The translations under genes and the position numbers were made by a program. This document shows positions 36,913-43,342 of a stretch of DNA of 46,163 bases, piece after piece. The DNA is from Phycisphaerae bacterium (GTDB taxonomy: Bacteria; Planctomycetota; Phycisphaerae; Phycisphaerales; UBA1924). The stretch's first letter is position 1. Each line of letters opens with the position of its first letter. The DNA lies in NCBI GenBank assembly GCA_030426605.1, contig JAUHXM010000014.1, forward strand, positions 1-46,163, read 5' to 3'. The notes under the pieces are model-generated. The model did no database searches. It was not told the DNA's origin and worked only from the letters and a program-made list of their open reading frames with translations.

Positions 36913-38753
36913 ACCGCGCGTTCATCCTCTCCGTCATCCTCGCGGTGCTCACCGCGTCACCCCCAGCGCGTGCCCAGAGCGCCCCCGCCGGCAACGCCCA
37001 CCCGGAGCACAACGCGCTCTCCCTCGACGACCCGGCCAACGCCGACATCGCCTTCCCCTTCGGCCGCCCCGAGCCCGCAACCGCCACCCTCGAAGACAAG
37101 CTTGCGTTTGCCGACGCGCTGGACCTCACCGCCTTCCGCGCCCTCGCCGTCCAGCACGACGGCCGAGTGAAGATCATCGACACCCTCGCCCGCGAGACTG
37201 TCTCCGCCCTCACCGGCAAGCAACACCACACCATCTATATCCCCGTCCGCAACGACGCCGACGGCTCGACCACCTACGAGAAGGTCAAGCCCGACCCCGT
37301 CTTCACGATGCTCGACGTCATCATCGACCCCGCGTTCAATGCGGACGTCCCCGCGATCGCGATCGACTTCCTCCCGTTGCGCCGCGCGATCCTCGAAGCC
37401 GAGCTCAACGACCCCGCGCTCGCCGAGCGTCAGCTCAAGCTCGGCATGGTGGCGCCCGCCGTCATCGAGCGCCAGATCCCCGCGATCGCCCAATCTCGCG
37501 GCGGCGACCCCGCCTGGCGCGCCGCGATCATGGACACCGACTCCGGGCTCGAGCTCTTCTGGTTCGGGTCCGCCAACCTCCTCATGGTCCCGCCCGCAAC
37601 CACGAGCGACGTCTGGCACCACATCGCCGAGGGTTCGGACGAAGCCCGCTCCGCCGCGCAAGAACTCGGCGCCGCCTGGCGCGCGTTGGACGCCGACCGC
37701 GCGAACGCCGCCCTCGCAACGCTCGCCGAGGCGCTCCCCGCCGCGAACGCCGACGTGTACCCCGGCACCCGCCGCGGGCTCGAGCTGGCGTACAACCAGT
37801 CCGCCCCGTTCGAGTGGGGCAGCTGGTTCTACCTGCTGAGCTTTCTCCTCTTCGTCCTCGCGTTCGGCATCGGGCGTAAGTGGATGAAGGTCGCCGGGCT
37901 GACCACGTTCCTCCTCGCCCTCGCGCTGCACGGCGCCGGCTTCGCGGCCCGCTGCATCATCGCCGAGCGGTTCGCGATCCAGAACCAGTACGAATCCATG
38001 ACGGGCGTGAGCCTCTTCGCGGCGGTGGTGGGGCTCGCCCTGATGCTGGCGCGCAAGCAGTGGCTCTTCGGCGCCGCCGCCGCGGGCACCGGGTTTCTCG
38101 TGCTCATCACCGCGACGCAGACCGCCATCCCCGGCGCGAGCATCGGTCGCGAAGCGGCGATCCTCAACACCTCCGTATTGCTCAAGTACCACGTCACGAC
38201 CGTGCTCACCAGCTACGGCCTCATCACGCTCGGATTCGTCGTCAGCCTCTTCTACCTCGCAACCCACTACGGCGCGAAGTACTTCGGAAAGTCCGAAGCG
38301 GAGTTGGTCGCCGCGGGTGCTGTTGGATCCTCCCCCGTCGCCGACGGGGGAGGTGCCCGCGGAGCGGGCACAGATTCCTCCCTCTCCCCTGCGGGGGAGA
38401 GGGCCGGGGTGAGGGGGGCAGATTCCGCGCCCACAACCGCGCGCACGCTCAAAGACCTCGACACCGCCCAGCTCATCATCCTCCAGCTCGCCTTCTGGAC
38501 CCTCGCCGTCGGCATCCTCCTCGGCGCCTGGTGGGCCGACCACTCCTGGGGGCGATGGTGGGCGTTCGACCCCAAGGAAACCTGGGCGCTCGTCACATGG
38601 ATCATCTACCTGATCGTGATCCACGTGCGGGCCGCGGGCCTGCGCGACAAGGGCCTGACCACCGCGTGGCTCAGCGTCGTCGGGTTCGTCGTGATGCTCT
38701 GGACCTACTTCGGCGTCAACCTGCTGCTGCCCGGGCTGCACGCGTACGCTTAA
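36909..38753 (+). CDS. ccsA: CcsA/ResC-like cytochrome c biogenesis protein, with a repeat-encoded insert
   Basis: A 614-residue protein. A signal peptide (residues 1-24), about 270 periplasmic residues of unknown fold, and then a CcsA domain of about eight helices from residue 300. The heme-handling motif WGRWWAFDPKETWALVTW lies near residue 547, with His in LLKYHVTTVLTSYG and in the closing GLHAYA as probable axial ligands. AAGGAGG precedes the ATG, which overlaps the ResB stop. Residues about 474-506 (GSSPVADGGGARGAGTDSSL and following) are encoded by palindromic repeat DNA and look foreign to the protein; they lie in a loop before the WWD helix, and the frame stays open. Confidence 0.85.
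   Translation: MNRAFILSVILAVLTASPPARAQSAPAGNAHPEHNALSLDDPANADIAFPFGRPEPATATLEDKLAFADALDLTAFRALAVQHDGRVKIIDTLARETVSALTGKQHHTIYIPVRNDADGSTTYEKVKPDPVFTMLDVIIDPAFNADVPAIAIDFLPLRRAILEAELNDPALAERQLKLGMVAPAVIERQIPAIAQSRGGDPAWRAAIMDTDSGLELFWFGSANLLMVPPATTSDVWHHIAEGSDEARSAAQELGAAWRALDADRANAALATLAEALPAANADVYPGTRRGLELAYNQSAPFEWGSWFYLLSFLLFVLAFGIGRKWMKVAGLTTFLLALALHGAGFAARCIIAERFAIQNQYESMTGVSLFAAVVGLALMLARKQWLFGAAAAGTGFLVLITATQTAIPGASIGREAAILNTSVLLKYHVTTVLTSYGLITLGFVVSLFYLATHYGAKYFGKSEAELVAAGAVGSSPVADGGGARGAGTDSSLSPAGERAGVRGADSAPTTARTLKDLDTAQLIILQLAFWTLAVGILLGAWWADHSWGRWWAFDPKETWALVTWIIYLIVIHVRAAGLRDKGLTTAWLSVVGFVVMLWTYFGVNLLLPGLHAYA
38329..38370 (+). repeat. Two adjacent perfect palindromes inside ccsA
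   Basis: CCTCCCCCGTCG/CGACGGGGGAGG (38329-38353, 12-bp arms, one-base loop) is followed directly by TGCCCGC/GCGGGCA (38354-38370, 7-bp arms, loop GGA). They lie immediately before the dispersed palindromic repeat and in the same coding frame. Confidence 0.85.
38375..38426 (+). repeat. Dispersed palindromic repeat, copy 1, inserted in frame in ccsA
   Basis: CCCTCTCCCC (38380-38389), loop TGCG, GGGGAGAGGG (38394-38403), then CCGGGGTGAGGGGGG and GATTCC. It shares arms, tail and both ends with the copy at 40618-40671. CAGATTCC occurs on both sides (38371-38378 and 38419-38426), but GATTCC at the right end is part of the repeat itself. Confidence 0.85.
38745..38750 (+). promoter_or_regulatory. 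-10-like box TACGCT just before a gene start
   Basis: TACGCT lies at the 3' end of ccsA, nine bases before the ATG at 38760, and could start a nearly leaderless transcript. No ribosome-binding site is seen. Confidence 0.25.
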
Positions 38754-38759
38754 GACGTC

Positions 38760-39209
38760 ATGAGCGTTTCAGAAGATCGCTTGAGAGCGGTGGCGGCTCG
38801 ATTGCGAGAGTACTCGACGCCTGATCCAGAAGCCAGCCCTCATTACGAGTGGCTGTCGGATGCGATTCTGTGGTCGGACGAGAATCCAAGGGTCGAATCG
38901 CCGGCTGATGTCTGGTGCATCATCGCGTTGAGGCCCGTATGGCATGCGCGAACACGGCTCTTACTCGGCAAGCCCTTGGAGAAGTTCGAAGAGGATTGGG
39001 TGAATGCCCAAGCGATCATCCCGTTCTGGGTTGGCCTCATCCCGGATCGGTGTTCGCCTGACAACTTGCCACTCGTGGAGTTTGCGCGGCAACAGCTAGC
39101 AATGGCTTCACGAGAGCTTGAGAAGTGCGAACGGCTGATGAACTGGCAAGACATTCGCGATGCTCGATCGAGGGCGACGGGCAACTCGCCGAATCAGTCC
39201 TCTGAGTGA
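38760..39209 (+). CDS. Orphan protein of atypical base composition
   Basis: A 149-residue soluble protein with many Trp, Arg and Glu residues; segments such as WLSDAILWSDENP, WHARTRLLLGKPLEKFEEDW and AQAIIPFWVGLIPDRC are compact and protein-like. I recognise no family. Third codon positions are clearly less G/C-dominated than in neighbouring genes (TTG, AGA, GAA and CAA are frequent), which suggests recent acquisition. It starts six bases after ccsA with no ribosome-binding site and is followed by strong palindromes, a typical spot for inserted DNA. Confidence 0.65.
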   Translation: MSVSEDRLRAVAARLREYSTPDPEASPHYEWLSDAILWSDENPRVESPADVWCIIALRPVWHARTRLLLGKPLEKFEEDWVNAQAIIPFWVGLIPDRCSPDNLPLVEFARQQLAMASRELEKCERLMNWQDIRDARSRATGNSPNQSSE

Positions 39210-39224
39210 TGCCCCGCCTCCGCC

Positions 39225-39304
39225 GGGTGCCATGGTCTGAGCAACGCGAAGGCCATGCCCGTGCCCTGACGCGTGGCCTTCGCTCCGCTCAGACCACGGC
39301 ACCC
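39225..39304 (+). repeat. 80-base long-arm hairpin
   Basis: Outer arms 39225-39242 and 39287-39304 (GGGTGCCATGGTCTGAGC against GCTCAGACCACGGCACCC) pair with one mismatch. Inner arms 39246-39257 and 39272-39283 (GCGAAGGCCATG against CGTGGCCTTCGC) pair with one G-T. The whole block folds into a nearly continuous stem between two genes. Confidence 0.85.
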
Positions 39305-39318
39305 GTCGCGCCACACGA

Positions 39319-39385
39319 CGAGCCCCTCGCGTGAGCGAGGGGATTCCGCCGGAACAACGATCCCCCGGCTCACGCCAGGGGCTCG
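39319..39385 (+). repeat. 67-base hairpin with an alternative inner fold
   Basis: Outer arms CGAGCCCCTCGCGTGAGC (39319-39336) and GCTCACGCCAGGGGCTCG (39368-39385) pair with one mismatch. The left arm can instead fold alone as CCCCTCGC-GTGA-GCGAGGGG (39323-39342). It ends immediately before the -10-like box of the glycosylase gene. Confidence 0.85.
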
Positions 39386-39391
39386 TACAGT
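39386..39391 (+). promoter_or_regulatory. -10-like box TACAGT, five bases before a GTG start
   Basis: TACAGT, then CCTCC, then the GTG of the DNA glycosylase gene. No Shine-Dalgarno sequence is present. The spacing predicts transcription starting at the start codon. Confidence 0.4.
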
Positions 39392-39396
39392 CCTCC

Positions 39397-40119
39397 GTGC
39401 CCCGCCTCCTCCGCCGCGACTACGCCCACCCCGCCGACACACTCGCCCCCGCGCTCCTCGGCTGCACCCTCGTCCGCGTCCTGGATGACGGCACCCCCCT
39501 CGCCGGCACCATCGTCGAGACCGAGGCTTACCTCGGGCCCGAAGACCGTGCCGCGCACTCGTACAACAACCGCCGCACCGCGCGCACCGAGCCCATGTTC
39601 GGGCCCGCGGGCACGAGCTACGTCTACTTCTCGTACGGCATGCACTGGTGCATGAACGTCGCCGCCGCCGAGCCCGGCGTGCCCCACGCCGTTCTCCTTC
39701 GCGCCATCGAACCCACCGAGGGCATCGACCGCATCCGCGCGCACAGAGCCGGCCCCAAGCCCCGCAAAGCACCCCTCCGAGACCAGGACCTCTGCTCCGG
39801 CCCGGGCAAGATCGGCCAGGCCTTCGCCCTCGATCGCGCGCAATCCGGCCTCGATCTCACCCAATCAGACGAGCTGTGGCTCGAACCCGCACGCGAGAAC
39901 GTCAGTTCGGATATCGTACGGGTATCGCCCCGTGTCGGAATCCCAAACGCCGGTGTGTGGGCGGCGCGCCATCTCCGCTACTTTCTTTGCGGGCATCCAC
40001 ACGTGTCCGGCCGACGAATATCCGGACGTCCCCTCCGGGCGTCGCAATCAGACCCGCACGCCCGGGCAACACCGGGCAAGCCCGAACCGTGCCCCGATCC
40101 GGAACGTACGATCCGTTGA
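39397..40119 (+). CDS. 3-methyladenine DNA glycosylase (AAG/MPG family)
   Basis: A 240-residue repair enzyme that removes alkylated purines such as 3-methyladenine. The start is a GTG at 39397, since PRLLRRDYAHPADTLAPALLG begins the family homology. Conserved parts are IVETEAYLGPEDRAAHSYNNR (containing the catalytic Glu), MFGPAGTSYVYFSYGMHWCMN, LCSGPGKIGQAFAL and the closing RYFLCGHPHVSG near residue 210. About 30 Arg/Pro-rich residues follow the usual end, probably read-through into formerly non-coding sequence. It follows large palindromes and has a TACAGT box at leaderless distance. Confidence 0.93.
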   Translation: MPRLLRRDYAHPADTLAPALLGCTLVRVLDDGTPLAGTIVETEAYLGPEDRAAHSYNNRRTARTEPMFGPAGTSYVYFSYGMHWCMNVAAAEPGVPHAVLLRAIEPTEGIDRIRAHRAGPKPRKAPLRDQDLCSGPGKIGQAFALDRAQSGLDLTQSDELWLEPARENVSSDIVRVSPRVGIPNAGVWAARHLRYFLCGHPHVSGRRISGRPLRASQSDPHARATPGKPEPCPDPERTIR

Positions 40120-40140
40120 GGGGTGGGAGGAACTCAAGTC

Positions 40141-40545
40141 GTGGGTGAGACGTTCGACATCGCGAAGATCATGGACAACGCCGGCGGGTTCTCCCCCGCC
40201 TGCTACCCCTTCATCCGCGACGGGCTCGCGCACACCGTCGAGATGGTGCACGGCGGGGACGCCGCCACCGCCGAGCTCGCCCCCGAGGACGAGTCCCGCC
40301 ACGTCAACGGCCAGCAACTCTGTTTCGGTCTCCGTGACTACGGCATCGAGCGTTACGGGCTCCTCGCCCGCGACGTCCTCGGCCGCTGGGGTATCCGCCA
40401 GACCGAGGACTTCGGCAAGATCATCTTCGCCATGGTCGAAGCCGGGCTGATGCGCAAGACCGACGACGACACCCTCGAAGACTTCCAAGGCGTCTACGAC
40501 TTCGACGACGCCTTCGACGTCCCCCAGCCCACCTCACAGAACTGA
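40141..40545 (+). CDS. Minf_1886-like protein (Verrucomicrobia/Planctomycetes-restricted family)
   Basis: A 134-residue soluble protein starting at a GTG ten bases after GGGAGG; a possible GTG at 40123 overlaps that ribosome-binding site and is less likely. Sequence such as CFGLRDYGIERYGLLARDVL and FGKIIFAMVEAGLMRKTDDD matches my memory of the small family found in Verrucomicrobia and Planctomycetes (Minf_1886). It has no known function. A TACGAT box at 40107-40112 would give a transcript with a leader of about 20 bases. The acidic end is unstructured. Confidence 0.75.
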   Translation: MGETFDIAKIMDNAGGFSPACYPFIRDGLAHTVEMVHGGDAATAELAPEDESRHVNGQQLCFGLRDYGIERYGLLARDVLGRWGIRQTEDFGKIIFAMVEAGLMRKTDDDTLEDFQGVYDFDDAFDVPQPTSQN

Positions 40546-40617
40546 CGATCTGGCACGCCGCATCCGAGGCGACCGGGCCGCGACGCGCGCGATTCGAGGG
40601 TATGGACCCGCGCGCTC

Positions 40618-40671
40618 TTCCTCCCTCTCCCCCGCGGGGGAGAGGGTCGGGGTGAGGGGGTCCGGGATTCC
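40618..40671 (+). repeat. Dispersed palindromic repeat, copy 2 (intergenic)
   Basis: CCCTCTCCCC (40623-40632), loop CGCG, GGGGAGAGGG (40637-40646), then TCGGGGTGAGGGGG and GATTCC. The arms are identical to those of copy 1 in ccsA; only the loop and a few tail bases differ. Confidence 0.85.
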
Positions 40672-40720
40672 AATGCCGCGGGACCCCGATCCCGCAGTCC
40701 GCAGGTTCCATCCGCTGCCA

Positions 40721-40757
40721 TTCGGGGAGAGGGCAGGGTGAGGGGTCTCCGGATTCC
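40721..40757 (+). repeat. Dispersed palindromic repeat, copy 3 (right half only)
   Basis: TTCGGGGAGAGGGCAGGGTG followed by AGGGG and GGATTCC matches the right half and tail of copies 1 and 2. The left arm is missing, so this copy cannot fold. Confidence 0.7.
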
Positions 40758-40777
40758 CGCGGTCTTCCCGCATCCAA

Positions 40778-40783
40778 TATCCT
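40778..40783 (+). promoter_or_regulatory. -10-like box TATCCT, six bases before an ATG start
   Basis: TATCCT, then CCCCGC, then the ATG of the permease gene. No Shine-Dalgarno sequence is present, which fits a leaderless transcript beginning on the A of the start codon. Confidence 0.4.
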
Positions 40784-40789
40784 CCCCGC

Positions 40790-42307
40790 ATGCCCGAAAA
40801 CGGACCCGAGCGCCCGAACACCCCCGACCCGTCCGACCGCCCCGCGTGGTCCAGGCTCCACCTCTGGCAGATGCAGCCCGTCCGCGACGTCCTCCTCGGG
40901 CTCGGCGTCGTGGGCCTCTTCTGGCTCGGGCAGAAAATCAGCATCGTCACCGTGCCGCTGCTGCTCGCGATCCTGCTGGCCTACCTCTTCGAGCCCGTGA
41001 TCGCGTGGCTGACAAAGAAAACGAGCTTGAGCCGCCCGGCGGCGGTGTCGTCGGTCATCGTCGCCGTCGTCCTCGTTGTCGTCGTGCCAGCGACGCTGGG
41101 GCTCACCTACGGCGTGATCCAGACCGTCGGGCTCGCCGGGCGCATCACGACCAACACCCAGATCCTGCTCGACGCGTTCGAGAAAGAGACCCGCGCCACC
41201 AACACCGAGCTGGCCTACGACGCCGCCCGCGAACTCGCCCTCAACGCGCCGCCCGAGGACCCCGCCGCGCCCGAACGCGAGCCGTCCCCCGCGGGCATCG
41301 GCGAAGACGACACCGAGCTCACCGATGTGGACCCGACCGACAAGGACGAGCTCGTCGATGTCGCCCGGCGCGAGCTGCGCGACAAGCCCCCGCCCCCGAC
41401 CGCCGAGGAGATCGAAGACCTCCGCCTCACCGCCGCGGAGTCGCGCGATACCGCCGCCAACGCCCGGCGCCGCCTCGAACGCCTCGCCGGCGACCCGTGG
41501 CCCTGGATCCTCGGGCAGATGCTCGACCGCCACGACGCGCACAGCGTGGACGAAGCCATCCGCGCCGTCAGGCTCTGGATCAAGGACAACTTCGACCAGG
41601 TCGCCGTCGGCACCGCCAACGCCGGCGCGAACGCCATCCGTCTCGTCGCGGCGACCCTCGCCCGCCTCTTCGGGCTGGGGTTCCTGCTCTTCCTCACCGC
41701 GTTCTTCTTCTACTTCCTGAGCACCGGGTGGGCGGAGTTCAAGGGCTTCGTCGTCAAGCTCCTGCCCGACAAGCACAAGGACCAGATCACGCACCTCGCC
41801 GTGCAGTTCGACGCCGTCATCGCCGGCTTCGTCCGCGGACGCCTCACCATCGCCTTCCTCCAGGCGATCGTGTTCTCGCTCGGCTACTGGGCGATCGGGG
41901 TGCCGGCGGCGTTCATCCTCGGGCCCGCCGTCGCCGTCCTCTCCATCGTGCCCTACCTCGCCCTCGTCGGGTTGCCCGTCTCCGTCGCGTTGCTCTGGCT
42001 CGAAGGACACACCGGGTTGCGCGGCAACTTCCTCTGGGTGCTCGCCGCGCCCGTCGCCCTGTACTTCATCGGACAGGCGTTGGACGACTACGTCTGGACC
42101 CCGCTCATCCAGGGCAAGCAGACCGGGCTCGACACCCCGATGATCCTCTTCGCCTCGCTCGCCGGCGGCGCGCTCTTCGGCGTCTTCGGGCTGCTCATCG
42201 CCATCCCGATCGCCGCCTGCGCCAAGATCCTCATCAAGGAACTCGTCTGGCCCAAGTTCAAGGACTGGGCCGAGGGCCGCGCCGCCGACCCGCTCCCGAT
42301 CGACTGA
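40790..42307 (+). CDS. AI-2E/PerM family membrane permease with long acidic insert
   Basis: A 505-residue membrane protein of the family that includes TqsA and PerM; members export small molecules or act as ion antiporters, and the substrate cannot be inferred. Helices near residues 30-75 and 80-105 come first, and the C-terminal helices include FGLGFLLFLTAFFFYFLSTG, then GRLTIAFLQAIVFSLGYW and GPAVAVLSIVPYLALVGLPV, which are family typical. The usual length is about 350; here about 110 residues rich in Asp, Glu, Pro and Arg (about 140-230) are inserted before the helix pair. It begins at an ATG with a -10-like box six bases upstream. Confidence 0.88.
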   Translation: MPENGPERPNTPDPSDRPAWSRLHLWQMQPVRDVLLGLGVVGLFWLGQKISIVTVPLLLAILLAYLFEPVIAWLTKKTSLSRPAAVSSVIVAVVLVVVVPATLGLTYGVIQTVGLAGRITTNTQILLDAFEKETRATNTELAYDAARELALNAPPEDPAAPEREPSPAGIGEDDTELTDVDPTDKDELVDVARRELRDKPPPPTAEEIEDLRLTAAESRDTAANARRRLERLAGDPWPWILGQMLDRHDAHSVDEAIRAVRLWIKDNFDQVAVGTANAGANAIRLVAATLARLFGLGFLLFLTAFFFYFLSTGWAEFKGFVVKLLPDKHKDQITHLAVQFDAVIAGFVRGRLTIAFLQAIVFSLGYWAIGVPAAFILGPAVAVLSIVPYLALVGLPVSVALLWLEGHTGLRGNFLWVLAAPVALYFIGQALDDYVWTPLIQGKQTGLDTPMILFASLAGGALFGVFGLLIAIPIAACAKILIKELVWPKFKDWAEGRAADPLPID

Positions 42308-42361
42308 CCCGCGACACGCCGCACGATTCTGCTATCTTGGCTCCCTCAGGAGGGACACCCC

Positions 42362-42715
42362 ATGACCGAAACCCCGCCCAGCACGCCCCAGCCCGTCGCG
42401 GCCCAGCCCGATCTGACCGCCATCAAGATCCCGCTGCTCATCTCGGGCATCTTCAACTGCATCGGGGCCCTCAGCTGGGCCTCCACGTGTTTCCTCTTCT
42501 TCATGGGCATCCCGCTGGCCGTGCTCGCGGTGTTCGAGTTCATGCAGTTCGCCAAGCTCAGCAAGCCAGACGTGAACCCCCCCGAGCACAAGGACCGCAC
42601 GAAGGTCATCGCGATCTGCGAGATCTGCTCGATCCTCTGCCTGAGCCTCGCCGGGCTGATCTGCGGCATCATCGTGATGATGAACCTGACCAAGATGGAC
42701 AAGCCCCGCGCATAA
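42362..42715 (+). CDS. Small two-TM membrane protein, unknown
   Basis: A 117-residue protein with an AGGAGGG ribosome-binding site at ideal distance. A Pro/Thr-rich start is followed by hydrophobic segments at about 23-60 (IPLLISGIFNCIGALSWAST and FFMGIPLAVLAVFEFM, perhaps two short helices) and 84-107 (CEICSILCLSLAGLICGIIV). Several Cys residues lie within the helices. A TATCTT box at 42333-42338 could be its -10. It follows the permease by 54 bases and is convergent with the next gene. I recognise no family. Confidence 0.75.
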   Translation: MTETPPSTPQPVAAQPDLTAIKIPLLISGIFNCIGALSWASTCFLFFMGIPLAVLAVFEFMQFAKLSKPDVNPPEHKDRTKVIAICEICSILCLSLAGLICGIIVMMNLTKMDKPRA

Positions 42716-42733
42716 GCCGGAACCACGGGGGCG

Positions 42734-43285
42734 TCACCCGTCTCCGCGGTACCGCTCGGGGATCTCCCCCGCGCTGCGTGTGTCCACCCACGCCAGGCTC
42801 AGCACCTTCCACCCCTCGTCCGTCCGGACGAGCTGGATCGAGTTGATCCCCTGCATGAAGGGGTCGCCCGCGCCGTCCGCGGTGTGGTACGCGTCGTAGG
42901 TGCTCCACACGTGCGCCAAAGCGCCGTAGATCTCGACCTCGTTCCGCACGCCCTTCTCGTAGAACGCTTGCTGCTCGAACATCGCCCCCGCGCGCTCGAC
43001 GTACTCATTCGGCGTCATCGACCCGAACGACCACGCGACCCCGCCGTCCTCGGTCCGCTGCCCGCGCCGGAACGTCATGCTCGCCCGGTCGTCCAGAAAC
43101 TTCGCCCGGAACGCGTCCCAGTCGCGCGCCGCGCCGGCGTCGCCGGAGATCACGGCGTACAACGCGTCCACCGCGTCGAGCACCGCGCGCTCCTGTTGAT
43201 GCTCGTCGAGCACGCGGGCCGTCCACCCCGCCCCCGCGAGCGCCCCCGCGCAGACCACCGCTGTCACGATCGTTCGATTCCGCAT
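42734..43285 (-). CDS. Exported NTF2/SnoaL-like (DUF4440-type) protein
   Basis: A 183-residue protein. Residues 1-24 form a signal peptide or anchor (RTIVTAVVCAGALAGAGW). The rest looks like a single NTF2-like cone-shaped domain: an initial helix (ERAVLDAVDALYAVISGDAG), DWDAFRAKFLDDRASM, and strands ending INSIQLVRTDEGWKVLSLAW, as in DUF4440 and SnoaL proteins. These bind small ligands or act as enzymes; nothing tells which. AGGAGGG lies before the ATG. It follows ffh on the same strand with a 57-base gap. Confidence 0.75.
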   Translation of the reverse strand: MRNRTIVTAVVCAGALAGAGWTARVLDEHQQERAVLDAVDALYAVISGDAGAARDWDAFRAKFLDDRASMTFRRGQRTEDGGVAWSFGSMTPNEYVERAGAMFEQQAFYEKGVRNEVEIYGALAHVWSTYDAYHTADGAGDPFMQGINSIQLVRTDEGWKVLSLAWVDTRSAGEIPERYRGDG

Positions 43286-43342
43286 GGCGTCCCTCCTGTT
43301 GGTTCCGGTTGAACCCGGGGACCGCCCGCGCGGTTGCTCGTC

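Noticed and set aside
38371-38426. CAGATTCC on both sides of the ccsA repeat read as a transposition target duplication.
   Set aside because: GATTCC is also present at the right end of the other copies and TTCC at the left end of copy 2, so these bases belong to the repeat.
39225-39385. Tandem palindromes considered as a CRISPR array.
   Set aside because: The units differ in sequence, there are only two, there are no spacers of constant size and no cas genes nearby.
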